Assembly: GCA_013152435.1 (NCBI GenBank)
Contig: JAADGJ010000106.1
Span: forward strand, 1 to 64,000
Source: Chloroflexota bacterium
GTDB lineage: Bacteria; Chloroflexota; Anaerolineae; DUEN01
Direction: 5' to 3'
Length of the DNA: 64,000 bases
Below are positions 23,403 to 32,893 of this stretch, in pieces. The notes below the pieces were generated by a model. The model saw only the letters and a program-made list of their open reading frames with translations. It ran no database searches and had not been told where the DNA came from. Numbering within the stretch: position 1 is the stretch's first letter; the number at the start of each line of letters is the position of its first letter. The position numbers were made by a program, and so were the translations under genes.

Positions 23403-25202
23403 GTGGCTTATAGGGCCATGAGCGAGACGGTCATGTCAGTCCCCTATAGCCCCGACGTGGAAGGGGAACGCCGGGTGGTCAACGAGCTCCAGAGGCGCTT
23501 CCCGGACGCCGTCCTGGCGACCGAGGAGTGCTGCGGCGACCAGATCGTGACCATCCAGCCCGACCACCTGCTGGAGATCGCTCGCTTCCTGCGGGACGAT
23601 CCGGAGATGCGCTTCGATCACTGCGTGGACGTCACCTCCTACGACCGGCTGGGCCTGGGCGAGGAGCCCCGCTTCGTAGCCGTCTACCAGCTTCACTCCA
23701 TTCCCTTCAACCGCCGCCTGCGGCTGTTGGTCCCCCTATCCGGCCGGGACAAGCCCACCGTCCCCTCGGTCGTGGATATCTGGCCGACGGCTAACTGGCT
23801 GGAGCGAGAGGTCTACGACTTGATGGGGATCCGTTTCCAGGGGCATCCGGACCTGCGCCGCATCCTGATGCCCAACGATTGGGAGGGACACCCCCTGCGC
23901 AAGGACTACCCGCGCGGGGGCGAGCCGATCCCCTTCACGGTAAACTGGTCCGACCCGGAGTTCGAGAGCCTGGGCCGCCAGATCCTTCGGCCGGAGATCC
24001 CGCCGCAGGAGATCCCCCCGGGCATGAACCCGGAGCAGCACCTGATCATCAACATGGGGCCACAGCACCCCTCCACCCACGGCGTGCTGCGGCTGATCGT
24101 GGAGCTGGAAGGGGAACGGGTCGTCCGGGTGACGCCGGACGTGGGCTACCTGCACTCCGGCTTTGAGAAGCAGGGGGAGAGCGTTCGCTACAAGGATTTC
24201 GTCTACTACACCGACCGCCTGGATTACACGGCGGCCATGAACAACAACCTGGGCTACGTCCTGGCCGTCGAGAAGCTGCTGGGGATCGAGGTGCCGCCGC
24301 GGGCGCAGGTCATCCGCGTTATCGTGGCCGAACTACAGCGCATCGCCGCCCACCTGGTCTGGCTGGGCACCCACGCCATGGACATCTCGGGCACCATCCA
24401 CGCGCTGCTGATGTACGTCTTCCGGGAGCGGGAGATGATCCTGGACATGTTCGAGATGATCTGCGGCGCCCGGCTGACCACCTCCTACATCCGCATCGGC
24501 GGCGTATGGCGCGATCTACCGCCCGCCTTCGAGTCCCGGGCGCGGGACTTCCTGGCGCTGATGCCCGCCCGCCTGGACGAGTACGAACGCATGCTGACGG
24601 ACAACCCCGTCTGGCGCAAGCGCACCCAGGGGATCGGCAAGCTGACGGCGAAGCAGGCCATCGCCCTGGGCGTCACCGGCCCCCTGCTGCGAGCGGCCGG
24701 CGTCCCCTATGACCTGCGCAAGGTGCGCCCCTACTCGGGGTATGAGAACTACGATTTCGAGATCCCGACGTCAACCGACGGGGACGCGTACGCACGCTAC
24801 CTGGTGCGCGTGAACGAGATGCGCCAGAGCCTGCGTATCATCGAGCAGGCTTTGGACAACCTCCCCGACGGGCCGTACAAGACGAGGAACCACAAGGTGG
24901 CGTTGCCCCCACGGGAGGAGCTGGACACCAGCATGGAGGCTCTGATCCACCACTTCAAACTGGTCACCGAGGGGCTCAAGCCGCCGCCCGGACAGGTTTA
25001 CATGAGCACGGAGAATCCCAAGGGAGAGTTCGGGATCTTCATCGTCAGCGATGGCAGCGCGCATCCATATCGGCTGCGGGTGCGCGGCCCCTCCTTCGTC
25101 AACCTCCAGGCGCTGGACCCCATGTCCCGCGGCCATCTGGTGGCGGATCTGGTGACCAACATCGGCTCCGTGGACATCGTGCTGGGCGAGGTGGATCGGT
25201 AA
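23403..25202 (+). CDS. nuoCD: NADH-quinone oxidoreductase, fused subunits C and D
   Basis: 599 residues. Residues about 20-180 are NuoC (30-kDa subunit; hallmark WLEREVYDLMGIRFQGHPDLRRIL, LRKDYP). After a short linker (RPEIPPQEIPPGMNP), residues about 205-599 are NuoD (49-kDa; NMGPQHPSTHGVLRL, YLHSGFEKQGE, ending MSRGHLVADLVTNIGSVDIVLGEVDR, split here as MSRGHLVADL then VTNIGSVDIV). NuoD forms the quinone pocket with NuoB. A CD fusion is known in enterobacteria, so this is unusual but not unique. The start is GTG at 23403, three bases after nuoB; ATG at 23418 is an alternative. Confidence 0.95.
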   Translation: MAYRAMSETVMSVPYSPDVEGERRVVNELQRRFPDAVLATEECCGDQIVTIQPDHLLEIARFLRDDPEMRFDHCVDVTSYDRLGLGEEPRFVAVYQLHSIPFNRRLRLLVPLSGRDKPTVPSVVDIWPTANWLEREVYDLMGIRFQGHPDLRRILMPNDWEGHPLRKDYPRGGEPIPFTVNWSDPEFESLGRQILRPEIPPQEIPPGMNPEQHLIINMGPQHPSTHGVLRLIVELEGERVVRVTPDVGYLHSGFEKQGESVRYKDFVYYTDRLDYTAAMNNNLGYVLAVEKLLGIEVPPRAQVIRVIVAELQRIAAHLVWLGTHAMDISGTIHALLMYVFREREMILDMFEMICGARLTTSYIRIGGVWRDLPPAFESRARDFLALMPARLDEYERMLTDNPVWRKRTQGIGKLTAKQAIALGVTGPLLRAAGVPYDLRKVRPYSGYENYDFEIPTSTDGDAYARYLVRVNEMRQSLRIIEQALDNLPDGPYKTRNHKVALPPREELDTSMEALIHHFKLVTEGLKPPPGQVYMSTENPKGEFGIFIVSDGSAHPYRLRVRGPSFVNLQALDPMSRGHLVADLVTNIGSVDIVLGEVDR

Positions 25203-25259
25203 AGCGCGAGACCAGGGGGACAGGAGCGCGGCGTAACACGTAAGGCGCGGGGGAACCAT

Positions 25260-27134
25260 ATGCTTTCGGACGCAACCAAGCAAGAGATCCAAACCCTGAT
25301 GCGAAGATACCCTCATCCCCGCTCGGCGTTGGGCCCGGCCCTCCACGTGGTGCAACGAGAGCTCGGCTGGGTGCCGCCGGAGGTGGAGGAGGAGGTGGCC
25401 GAGCTGTTCGGCCTGGACCCCGCGGAGGTACACGCCTTCGTCGGATTCTACAACATGTACTACAAAGCGCCCAAGGGGCTCTACCACCTGGAGATATGCA
25501 CCAACGTCTCCTGCAAACTCCGCGGGGCGGACGAATGCGCTCGTCACTTAATGGAGAGGCTGGGGTTGAAGGGATGGGGAGAAACCACCGAGGACGGCCT
25601 CTTCACATTGGATCACGCCGAATGCCTCGGATCGTGCGGGACCGCCCCGGTGATGAGCGTGCGCAAGCGGGGCCAGGAGCTCCCCCGCTACTACGAGGCG
25701 CTGACCCCGGAGCGGATCGACGAGATCCTGGCCGAGCTGCGAGCTAACGCCGAACAGCCCCTGCCCGTGGAGCCGGAGCCGATGGGGCCGGCCCACTTCG
25801 GGGGCATGGAGCCCAAGGTCCTGCTGGCGCGGGTGACGAAGCCGGACTCCCATCGCCTGGCGACCTACGTGGAGGACGGGGGATACCAGGCGCTGCGGAA
25901 AGCCCTCTCGGAGATGACGCCCGAGCAGGTGGTCGAGACCGTGAAGCTCTCCGGGCTGCGGGGGCGCGGCGGCGCCGGCTTCCCGGCGGGCGTGAAGTGG
26001 TCCTTCATCCCCCAGGGCGTCTTCCCACGCTACCTGGTGTGCAACGCCGACGAGAGCGAGCCGGGCACCTTCAAGGACCGCATCCTGATGGAATACGACC
26101 CCCACCAGGTGCTGGAGGGGATCATCATCGCCGCATACGCCATCCAGGCGGAGAAGGCGTTCATCTACATCCGGGGGGAGTACGGGTTCCCATACGCCCG
26201 GCTGCAGCAGGCGATCCAGGAGGCCTACGAGAACAACTACCTGGGGCGGAACATCCTCGGGAGCAACTACAGCCTGGATGTGATCGTCCATCGCGGCGCC
26301 GGCGCGTACATTTGCGGCGAGGAGACGGCGCTGCTCTCCTCGCTGGAGGGACAGCGCGGGCACCCGAGGCTGAAGCCCCCCTTCCCCGCGTCGGAGGGGC
26401 TCTACCGCAAGCCGACCATTGTGAACAACGTGGAGACCCTGGCCAACGTGCCACACATCGTGAAGCACGGGGTGGAATGGTATCGCTCCTTCGGGACGGA
26501 GAGGAGCCCAGGCTTCCGCCTCTTCGCCCTCAGCGGCGAGGTGCGAAAGCCCGGCGTCTACGAGCTGCCCCACGGCATCACGCTGCGGGAGCTGATCTAC
26601 GAGCACGCGGGGGGGACGCTGGATGATCGGCCGGTGAAGGCCATCGTCCCTGGCGGCCTCTCCATGCCCATACTGACCGCAGAGCATCTGGACACCCCCC
26701 TGGACTTCGAGTCCGTGCAGGAGGTCGGATCGCTCCTGGGCTCGGCCGGCATCATCGTCATGTGCGAAGGCACCTCGCTGATCGAGGTCATGGAGCGTAC
26801 CATCGCCTTCTACCGCGAGGAGTCGTGCGGGAAATGCGCCCCCTGCCGTGAGGGGACGGGATGGCTGGAGAAGATCCTCCAGCGTATCCGCTCCGGGGAG
26901 GGGCGCAAAGAGGACCTGGACGAGATCCTTCGCCTGGCGAAGTTCATCGAACAGCAGACCTTCTGTCCCTTCGGCCCCGCAGCGGTCTGGGGGATCACCA
27001 GCGCCATCAAGCGATTCCGGGCGGAGCTGGAAGCGTATATTGAAGAGACGAACCCTACCGGCGAAGTCCCTCCATTGCCCGTGCGACCGGTCTATCGGCC
27101 GGATGTGGGGATGCCGGCGCACGAACGCGACTGA
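25260..27134 (+). CDS. nuoEF: NADH-quinone oxidoreductase, fused subunits E and F
   Basis: 624 residues. The N-terminal ~165 are NuoE (24-kDa subunit) with [2Fe-2S] N1a ligands in CTNVSC and CLGSC. A short linker (QPLPVEPEPMGPAHFG) leads to NuoF (51-kDa), with the FMN/NADH motifs GLRGRGGAGFPAGVKW and GAGAYICGEETALLSSLEG, and N3 ligands in ESCGKCAPCREGT plus the later TFCPFGP. This is the NADH entry module. Separate nuoE and nuoF genes are the usual state; a clean in-frame fusion with no stop or start between them is uncommon. ATG at 25260, with GGGGGAAC upstream. Confidence 0.95.
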   Translation: MLSDATKQEIQTLMRRYPHPRSALGPALHVVQRELGWVPPEVEEEVAELFGLDPAEVHAFVGFYNMYYKAPKGLYHLEICTNVSCKLRGADECARHLMERLGLKGWGETTEDGLFTLDHAECLGSCGTAPVMSVRKRGQELPRYYEALTPERIDEILAELRANAEQPLPVEPEPMGPAHFGGMEPKVLLARVTKPDSHRLATYVEDGGYQALRKALSEMTPEQVVETVKLSGLRGRGGAGFPAGVKWSFIPQGVFPRYLVCNADESEPGTFKDRILMEYDPHQVLEGIIIAAYAIQAEKAFIYIRGEYGFPYARLQQAIQEAYENNYLGRNILGSNYSLDVIVHRGAGAYICGEETALLSSLEGQRGHPRLKPPFPASEGLYRKPTIVNNVETLANVPHIVKHGVEWYRSFGTERSPGFRLFALSGEVRKPGVYELPHGITLRELIYEHAGGTLDDRPVKAIVPGGLSMPILTAEHLDTPLDFESVQEVGSLLGSAGIIVMCEGTSLIEVMERTIAFYREESCGKCAPCREGTGWLEKILQRIRSGEGRKEDLDEILRLAKFIEQQTFCPFGPAAVWGITSAIKRFRAELEAYIEETNPTGEVPPLPVRPVYRPDVGMPAHERD

Positions 27135-27158
27135 GCTGGGCTGGCAGAGGATGCGTGC

Positions 27159-29757
27159 ATGACCGAATATGTCACCATCACGATAGACGGCAAAGAGATC
27201 AAGGCCCCCAAGGGGATCCCCTTGACGCGTGCGGCCAAAGCGGCCGGCATCGACATCCCGACCTTCTGCGCCCATCCAAAGCTGGAGCCCATCGGTGCCT
27301 GCCGCATGTGCCTGGTCGAGATCGAGACGCCGCGCGGGCTCCGGCTGACGACGGCGTGCACGACGCCCGTCACGGAGGGCCTGACGGTCCATTACGACAG
27401 CCCTCGCGCCCGAGAGGCCCGAGAGGCCACGCTGGAGTTCATCCTCGCCAACCACCCCCTGGATTGCCCCATCTGCGACAAGGGCGGCGAGTGCATCCTC
27501 CAGGACCAGGCGATGGAGCACGGGCCGGGAGAGAGCCACTTCATCGAGGAGAAGGTACACAAAGACAAACACCGCCTCATCTCCGACCTGATCCTGCTGG
27601 ACCAGGAGCGCTGCGTCGTCTGCTGGCGTTGCATCCGCTACCTGGAGGAGTGGGAGGACAAGCCGCAACTGGGGCTCTACCATCGGGGCGGGGAGACCGT
27701 GATCGACATCCACCCGGATCACCCGGTGACCGCCAAGACCAGCGGCAACATCATCGACATCTGCCCCGTGGGGGCGCTGACCAGCCGGATCTCCCGCTTC
27801 CAGTACCGGCCCTGGCGCCTGACCCGGGTGCCCAGCGTATGCATCCACTGCTCGCAGGGGTGCAATCTGCGCATCGATGTGCGCACCAACCAGGTACGGC
27901 GCATCGTCAGCCGGGAGAACGCGGCCGTCAACGATCAATGGATCTGCGACAAGGGGCGGTTCGCCCAGGGATTCTTCCACCATTCCGAGCGGCTCAGCCA
28001 GCCGCTCATCCGGGAGGGCGGAGAACTGCGTCCGGCCACATGGGACGAGGCGCTGCAGCGGGTCGTGGATGAGCTGTCCCGCAGGGCCCGGGAGCAACCG
28101 GAGGCGGTGGGCGCCATCGGATCGCCCAAGGCGAGCAATGAGGCCAACTACCTGCTGCAGAAGTTCTTCCGCCTGATGGTGGACACCAACAACATCGACC
28201 ATCGGGGCGGCGGGGACGTCCTGGCCGATCCCCGAGGGCTGTCCTCCATCGAGGAAATCCACCGGGCGGACCTGTTCGTCCTGGTGGGCGTACATCTGGC
28301 AGAGGAGCCGCCCGTCCTGGCCATGTTCTTCAAGCGGGCCGTCAAGCGGAACGGCGCCAGGGTGATCGTCATCCACCCGCGCCGGACCGAGGACGCGGCC
28401 TACGGATTGCACCTGCCCGCGCTGCCGGGCACGGAGGCGGTGGTCCTGAACGGCCTGATGGCCCTTCTGATCCAGCACGAGCGCTTCGAGCGGCTGGTGC
28501 GGCGCATAGCGGGCGGGCGAGAGCTCCTGGCGGAGCTGGAGGCGTTCCCGCCCCAGGTCGTCGCGGGCCTGAGCGAGGTGGACGCGAGCGCGCTGCAACA
28601 GGCGGCCGCGCTCCTACAGGAAAGCGAGCGTCCGCTGGTCCTATACGGCCCCGACGTGGTGCGCGGCCGGGAGGCCCAGGCCAGCGCGGCCGCGCTGGCC
28701 AATCTGGAGCTCCTGCTCGGGCGCGATCGTGTGGCCTACATGGGCCCCGACGCCAACAGCCAGGGCGCCCGAGACATGGGCGTGTTGCCCGCCTATCTGC
28801 CCGGCCATATGCCCGTCACCGACGCCGGGGCACGAGAGCGGCTCCGCCGCCTGTGGGGTAGCGAGGTGCCGGAGGAGCCGGGCCTGACCTATACGCAGAT
28901 GCTGACGGCGGCCGCGAACGGCGACCTGAAGGCGCTGTACGTCATGGGCGCCGACCCCGCGTCGGAGGGGGCCTGGGCAGCCGCCGCGCTGGAGAACCTG
29001 GACTTCCTGGTCGTCCAGGACGCGTTCCTGACCGAGACGGCGAAGCGGGCCGATGTGGTGCTGCCCGCGACGACGTACGCGGAGACGAACGGCACCTACA
29101 CCAATCTGGAGCGCCGGGTGCAGCGGGCGCCTCAGGCCTTTCGCCCCTGGCAGCAGGCGCGGCCGGATTGGGAGATTCTCACCGAGCTGGCCCGCCGCTG
29201 GCCTATCCGAACGGCCGGGGAGACGCGCCGACGCAAGCGCAAGAAGGCAAAGCGCTCCCCGCAGGAGCGATGGAGCTACGCCTCTATCCAGGAGGTGCTG
29301 CGCGAGATCACGCGAGCGGTGCCCCAATACGCCGGGCTGGAGTGGGAGGCCCTGGGCGAGCAGGGGCAGCAGTGGCCGCTGGACGACCTCGGCAGGCCCC
29401 GGAGATTCCAGGAGGTGGCCCCACCGCACGCACTCACGGATCCGGAACGCCCATTCCGGCTGCTGGTCGATCGGCTCCTGTACGACCACGGGACGCTGAT
29501 CCGCACGACGCCACAACTCGGCAGCCTGCTGGCGGAGCCGGCGGCGCGCCTGAACCCCGAGGATATGAAGCGTCTGGGGATTCAGGACGGGGATCCGGTG
29601 CGGGTGTCCTCGCCGCACGGGGCTGCCCGCCCGGCCGGATCGCACGGTGCGCCCGGGCGTGGTGGCCCTGGCGTACAGCCTGCCCGGGGCGCCGGCGGAG
29701 ACGCTGATGGGGACCACCGGGCCGGGGATACTCGTCGACGTCCAGAAGAGGGGATAA
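27159..29757 (+). CDS. nuoG: NADH-quinone oxidoreductase subunit G (C-terminus frameshifted in this sequence)
   Basis: The large Fe-S subunit. [2Fe-2S] N1b cysteines are in GACRMC and TACTTP; N5 ligands are HPLDCPIC and GGEC; N4 ligands are CVVCWRC and ICPVGAL. An extra N7 motif C-x2-C-x3-C-x27-C (CIHCSQGC to WICDKGR) is complete. A molybdopterin-oxidoreductase-like domain follows. The frame literally read runs to 29792 with a nonfamily tail, but shifting by one at GGGG (29619-29622) gives LPARPDRTVRPGVVALAYSL then PGAPAETLMGTT and ILVDVQKRG-stop at 29757. That is the natural C-terminus and clears the next gene. Either a G-run miscall or a real lesion. Confidence 0.9.
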
Positions 29758-29766
29758 GGATCTGGT

Positions 29767-30069
29767 ATGTCTACGAGAGAACAGATCATTGAACTGCTCC
29801 GTGAGCATTACCCTTTCCTTGCCGCTGAATATGGCGTCAAGAGGGTGGGGATTTTTGGTTCCTACGCCAAAGGCCAACCCGATGAGACCAGCGACGTGGA
29901 CATCATTGTGGAGTTTGAGCATCCCATTGGGTTCAGGTTCATCGAGCTTGTAGAGTACCTGGAACGCTTGCTGGGCAGAAGGGTAGATGTATTAACTCCC
30001 GATGGCCTTCGAACAATCCGGATATCCCGCGTTGCCCAGGACATTGCGGAGAGCATCATATATGTCTGA
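29767..30069 (+). CDS. Minimal nucleotidyltransferase (MNT) antitoxin-like protein
   Basis: A 100-residue protein of the MNT family. The active-site pattern GIFGSYAKGQ...SDVDIIVEF (GSx(9-10)DxD) is at about residues 38-60. In characterised MNT-HEPN pairs this protein AMPylates or otherwise silences the HEPN RNase. It lies nine bases after the corrected nuoG stop, overlaps the HEPN gene by eight bases, and is visibly AT-richer than its complex I neighbours (GAA, ATT, AAA codons). It looks like a recent arrival in the nuo operon. The toxin partner is frameshifted. Confidence 0.85.
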   Translation: MSTREQIIELLREHYPFLAAEYGVKRVGIFGSYAKGQPDETSDVDIIVEFEHPIGFRFIELVEYLERLLGRRVDVLTPDGLRTIRISRVAQDIAESIIYV

Positions 30070-30413
30070 GCGGGCAGATAGGGACTTTCTAAGCGACATT
30101 CAAGAAGCTATTCGCCGCATAGGGGAATACATCACAGGGATGACATATCAAACCTTCTCGGAGGACACAAAGACGCAAGATGCTGTCATTCGTAATCTGG
30201 AAATCATCGGCGAAGCGACCAAGAATCTGACGAGAGATTTACGGGAAAGGCATCCGGACGTTCCATAGGAAGGGTATGGCCGGGGTCCGAGATCGGCTAA
30301 TTCACCATTACTTCGGTGTCAATCTGGACATTGTGTGGCAAATCGCCGTAGACGAGTTGCCCAAGGTGGCCTTGCAACTGGAAGAGATTTTGCGAGAAGA
30401 GAGTGACGTTTAA
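30062..30413 (+). pseudogene. HEPN-domain toxin (HepT-like), frameshifted before its active site
   Basis: The ATG at 30062 opens MSERADRDFLSDIQEAIRRI, followed by GEYITGMTYQTFSEDTKTQD and IRNLEIIGEATKNL, typical HepT. The frame stops at a TAG within PDVP. The natural continuation GMAGVRDRLIHHYFGVNLDI, which carries the HEPN R-x4-H motif (RDRLIH), is in another frame and ends at TAA 30413. One inserted or two lost bases near 30265 explain it. As written, the toxin lacks its catalytic motif. It sits between nuoG and nuoH. Confidence 0.82.
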
Positions 30414-30489
30414 CATCCGTGGCAATCCTTTGTCGAGATTCTAAGGGGGTGGCCTTGCGCCAGGCCTCGAGGGACCGTGGAGTCGCCTT

Positions 30490-31494
30490 ATGGATTGGAT
30501 AGGGCTCATCGTCATACCAGTAATCAAGGGCATCATCATCCTGTTGGCGCTGCTGGCCGCTACAGCCTACCTGACCCTGTTCGAACGCAAGCTGGTGGCG
30601 CGTTTCCAGATCCGGTACGGCCCCAACCGGGCGGGCAAATACGGGATCCTGCAGCCGCTGGCGGATGCGGGGAAGCTAATGCTGAAAGAGGAGATCATTC
30701 CGGGGCACGTGGATAAGCCAGTCTACCTGCTGGCCCCGATCCTGGCCATGGTGCCGGCGTTCGCCATCTTCGCGGTGGTGCCCATCGGACCCGATCTCCA
30801 TCTGTTCGGCCGGGTGATCCCGCTGCACATGGGGGACGTGAACGTGGCCCTGCTCTACGTGGCGGCCATCGCCTCGGTGGGCACGTATGGGGTGATGTTG
30901 GCCGGCTGGGCCAGCAACAACAACTACTCCCTGCTGGGGGCCCTGCGCACCAGCGCCCAGATGATCTCCTACGAACTGCCGATGGGGATCATGGTGGCCA
31001 GCCTGCTGCTCATCACCGGCACCCTGAGCCTGGTGCAGATCGTGCATGGCCCTCGCCCGCTGTGGGCCTGGATCTGGCTGTGGCTGGGATTCCCCTTCTA
31101 CTTCATCTGCGCCCTGGCCGAAACGAACCGCTCGCCGTTCGACCTGCCGGAGACGGAGAACGAGCTGGTCGCCGGGTATCAGACGGAGTACGGCGGCATC
31201 AAGTTCGCCCTGTTCTACCTGTCCGAATACCTACACATGATCACGTCCAGCGCCATCATGGCGACGCTGTTCTTCGGCGGCTGGCGCGGCCCCTTCGTGG
31301 ACCAGCTGCCCTTCCTGTCGGTGATCTACCTGGGCATCAAGATCGTCCTGCTGCTCTTCCTGTTCGTCTGGGTGCGGTCCAGCATCCCCCGCGTGCGCTA
31401 CGATCAACTGATGAACTTCGGCTGGCGGTACCTGCTGCCGATGTCGCTGATCTACCTGGCCATCACGGCGATCCTGGTCGTGATGCTGGGATAA
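30490..31494 (+). CDS. nuoH: NADH-quinone oxidoreductase subunit H
   Basis: A 334-residue membrane subunit of eight helices that links the quinone cavity to the proton channels. Hallmarks are ERKLVARFQIRYGPNRAGKY, GWASNNNYSLLGALRTSAQM, AETNRSPFDLPETENELVAGY and RSSIPRVRYDQLMNFGWRYLL. The ATG has only a GGAG-like site (GTGGAGTC) upstream, and the 76 bp after the HEPN remnant show no obvious promoter. Insertion of the MNT/HEPN module may therefore affect coupling with nuoG. Confidence 0.96.
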   Translation: MDWIGLIVIPVIKGIIILLALLAATAYLTLFERKLVARFQIRYGPNRAGKYGILQPLADAGKLMLKEEIIPGHVDKPVYLLAPILAMVPAFAIFAVVPIGPDLHLFGRVIPLHMGDVNVALLYVAAIASVGTYGVMLAGWASNNNYSLLGALRTSAQMISYELPMGIMVASLLLITGTLSLVQIVHGPRPLWAWIWLWLGFPFYFICALAETNRSPFDLPETENELVAGYQTEYGGIKFALFYLSEYLHMITSSAIMATLFFGGWRGPFVDQLPFLSVIYLGIKIVLLLFLFVWVRSSIPRVRYDQLMNFGWRYLLPMSLIYLAITAILVVMLG

Positions 31495-31516
31495 GGCGCA
31501 AAGGAGTAAAGCGTAG

Positions 31517-31990
31517 ATGTCGATCAAGGACTTCATCGAGGGGACACGAGAGATCGCGAAGGCGATGGGGGTGACGCTGAAACACCTGGCGACGCCTCCG
31601 CTCACCGTGGAGTCCCCCGATCAGCCGATCCTGGTGTATCCGCGCTTTCGCGGGCGCCACTATCTGCGGCGATACGAGAACGGACTGGAGCGCTGCATCG
31701 GATGCCAGCTATGCGAGGCAGCGTGCCCTACGGGGGCGATTTACGTGGAGGCGGCCGAGGACGATCCGGAGAATCCGGTCTCGCCCGGCGATCGCTATGC
31801 CCGGGTATACGAGATCAACCTGCTGCGCTGCGTCTTCTGCGGCGATTGCGAGGAGGCCTGCCCGGTGGAGGCGATCGTGCTGGGACACGAATACGCGCTG
31901 GCGAATTACGATCGCAAGGACTTCGTCCTCACCAAGGAGGACCTGCTCAACCCGCCGGAGCCCAACGTGATTATCCGGCCGGAGGAGTAA
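31517..31990 (+). CDS. nuoI: NADH-quinone oxidoreductase subunit I
   Basis: A 157-residue ferredoxin-like subunit with two [4Fe-4S] clusters (N6a, N6b): [16 protein letters not shown] and [16 protein letters not shown]. Electrons pass from NuoG to NuoB through it. The intervening insert ([18 protein letters not shown]) is normal. It lies 22 bp after nuoH and 4 bp before nuoJ, in operon order. Confidence 0.96.
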   Translation: MSIKDFIEGTREIAKAMGVTLKHLATPPLTVESPDQPILVYPRFRGRHYLRRYENGLERCIGCQLCEAACPTGAIYVEAAEDDPENPVSPGDRYARVYEINLLRCVFCGDCEEACPVEAIVLGHEYALANYDRKDFVLTKEDLLNPPEPNVIIRPEE

Positions 31991-31994
31991 GCCC

Positions 31995-32513
31995 ATGGAG
32001 TGGTTCCTGTTTATTCTCTTCGCCTTGACCGCCGTGGCCGGCGGCGCGGGCGTGGTGCTGAGCCGCAACGCGGTCCATAGCGCCCTGTTCCTGCTCCTCA
32101 ACTTCGCCTCCATGGCTCTGCTGTACCTGTTGCTGGGCGCGCAGTTCCTGGCCATGGCGCAGATCCTGGTATACGCCGGAGCGATCGTCGTGCTCTTCAT
32201 CTTCGTCGTCATGCTGATCGGGAACGAATCGGTCAACGACATCGTAGCCCGGGAGAGATCGGTGCTTCGAGCCCTGGCCCTGGTGCTGGCGATCCTGTTC
32301 CTGGGGGGCGGGACCTACGCCCTGATCACGGGAGCGCAGGGCTCGCCGGCGGGTGCACCGGAGCAGGGGAGCATCCAGGCGGTGGGCTACCTGCTGTACA
32401 CGCGCTACCTGCTGCCGTTCGAGCTGGCCTCGGTGCTGCTCCTGGCTGCGATGATCGGCGCCATGGTGGTCGCAAGCCGTATCAAGCCGCCGTTAGGACG
32501 GCCGAAGGAGTAG
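31995..32513 (+). CDS. nuoJ: NADH-quinone oxidoreductase subunit J
   Basis: A 172-residue membrane subunit with five predicted helices. LSRNAVHSALFLLLNFASMA and LLGAQFLAMAQILVYAGAIV are the family's central helices (the latter forms the pi-bulge TM3 in known structures). The C-terminus ends KPPLGRPKE. Four bases separate it from nuoI and three from nuoK. Confidence 0.95.
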   Translation: MEWFLFILFALTAVAGGAGVVLSRNAVHSALFLLLNFASMALLYLLLGAQFLAMAQILVYAGAIVVLFIFVVMLIGNESVNDIVARERSVLRALALVLAILFLGGGTYALITGAQGSPAGAPEQGSIQAVGYLLYTRYLLPFELASVLLLAAMIGAMVVASRIKPPLGRPKE

Positions 32514-32516
32514 GGG

Positions 32517-32819
32517 ATGGTCTCGACAACGCTCTACCTGGTCCTGGCAGGGGTCATTTTCACCATCGGAGCGCTGGGGGTGCTCGTCCGGCGCAACGCC
32601 CTCATCATCTTCATGTGCATCGAGATGATGATGAACGCGGTGAACCTGACCTTCGTCGCCCTGTCACGCCAGTTCGGCACCCTGGACGGTCAGGTATTCG
32701 TCTTCTTGATCATGGCTGTGGCAGCCGCGGAGGTTGCCATCGGGCTGGCCATCGTGATGGGGATCACCCGACACCGCGATACCACCAACGTGGACCAGAT
32801 TCACCTGCTGCGCTGGTAA
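32517..32819 (+). CDS. nuoK: NADH-quinone oxidoreductase subunit K
   Basis: A 100-residue MrpC-like subunit with three helices. Key membrane glutamates are in FMCIEMMMNAVNLTFVA and VAAAEVAIGLAIVMG, the two conserved positions of the E-channel. Normal length. It follows nuoJ directly; a 74-bp gap with a hairpin separates it from nuoL. Confidence 0.96.
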   Translation: MVSTTLYLVLAGVIFTIGALGVLVRRNALIIFMCIEMMMNAVNLTFVALSRQFGTLDGQVFVFLIMAVAAAEVAIGLAIVMGITRHRDTTNVDQIHLLRW

Positions 32820-32825
32820 TCTCCC

Positions 32826-32872
32826 ATCCCCAATCTCCCATCGCTCATCTCTGAGGCTGGAGATTGGGGGAT
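32826..32872 (+). promoter_or_regulatory. Intergenic hairpin between nuoK and nuoL
   Basis: ATCCCCAATCTCC (32826-32838) pairs with GGAGATTGGGGGAT (32859-32872) with one bulged G. No T-run follows, so it is not a standard terminator; it may stabilise or process the mRNA. Similar GGAGATTGG/CCAATCTCC phrases occur at 50920-50952. Confidence 0.5.
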
Positions 32873-32893
32873 AGCGAGGAAGCGTAAGGGACT

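Noticed and set aside
25548-28598. Very long open frame on the minus strand across nuoEF and nuoG
   Set aside because: It is antisense to strongly conserved Fe-S subunits, and its composition (His/Gln/Arg/Leu-rich, no motif) is typical of shadow frames in high-GC DNA.
29600-29792. Programmed frameshift in nuoG
   Set aside because: There is no slippery heptamer with a downstream structure expected for such control, and no precedent in NuoG; a miscall in GGGG is simpler.
30420-30489. Separate promoter for nuoH after the MNT/HEPN module
   Set aside because: No -35/-10 pair with acceptable spacing was found in this short gap.
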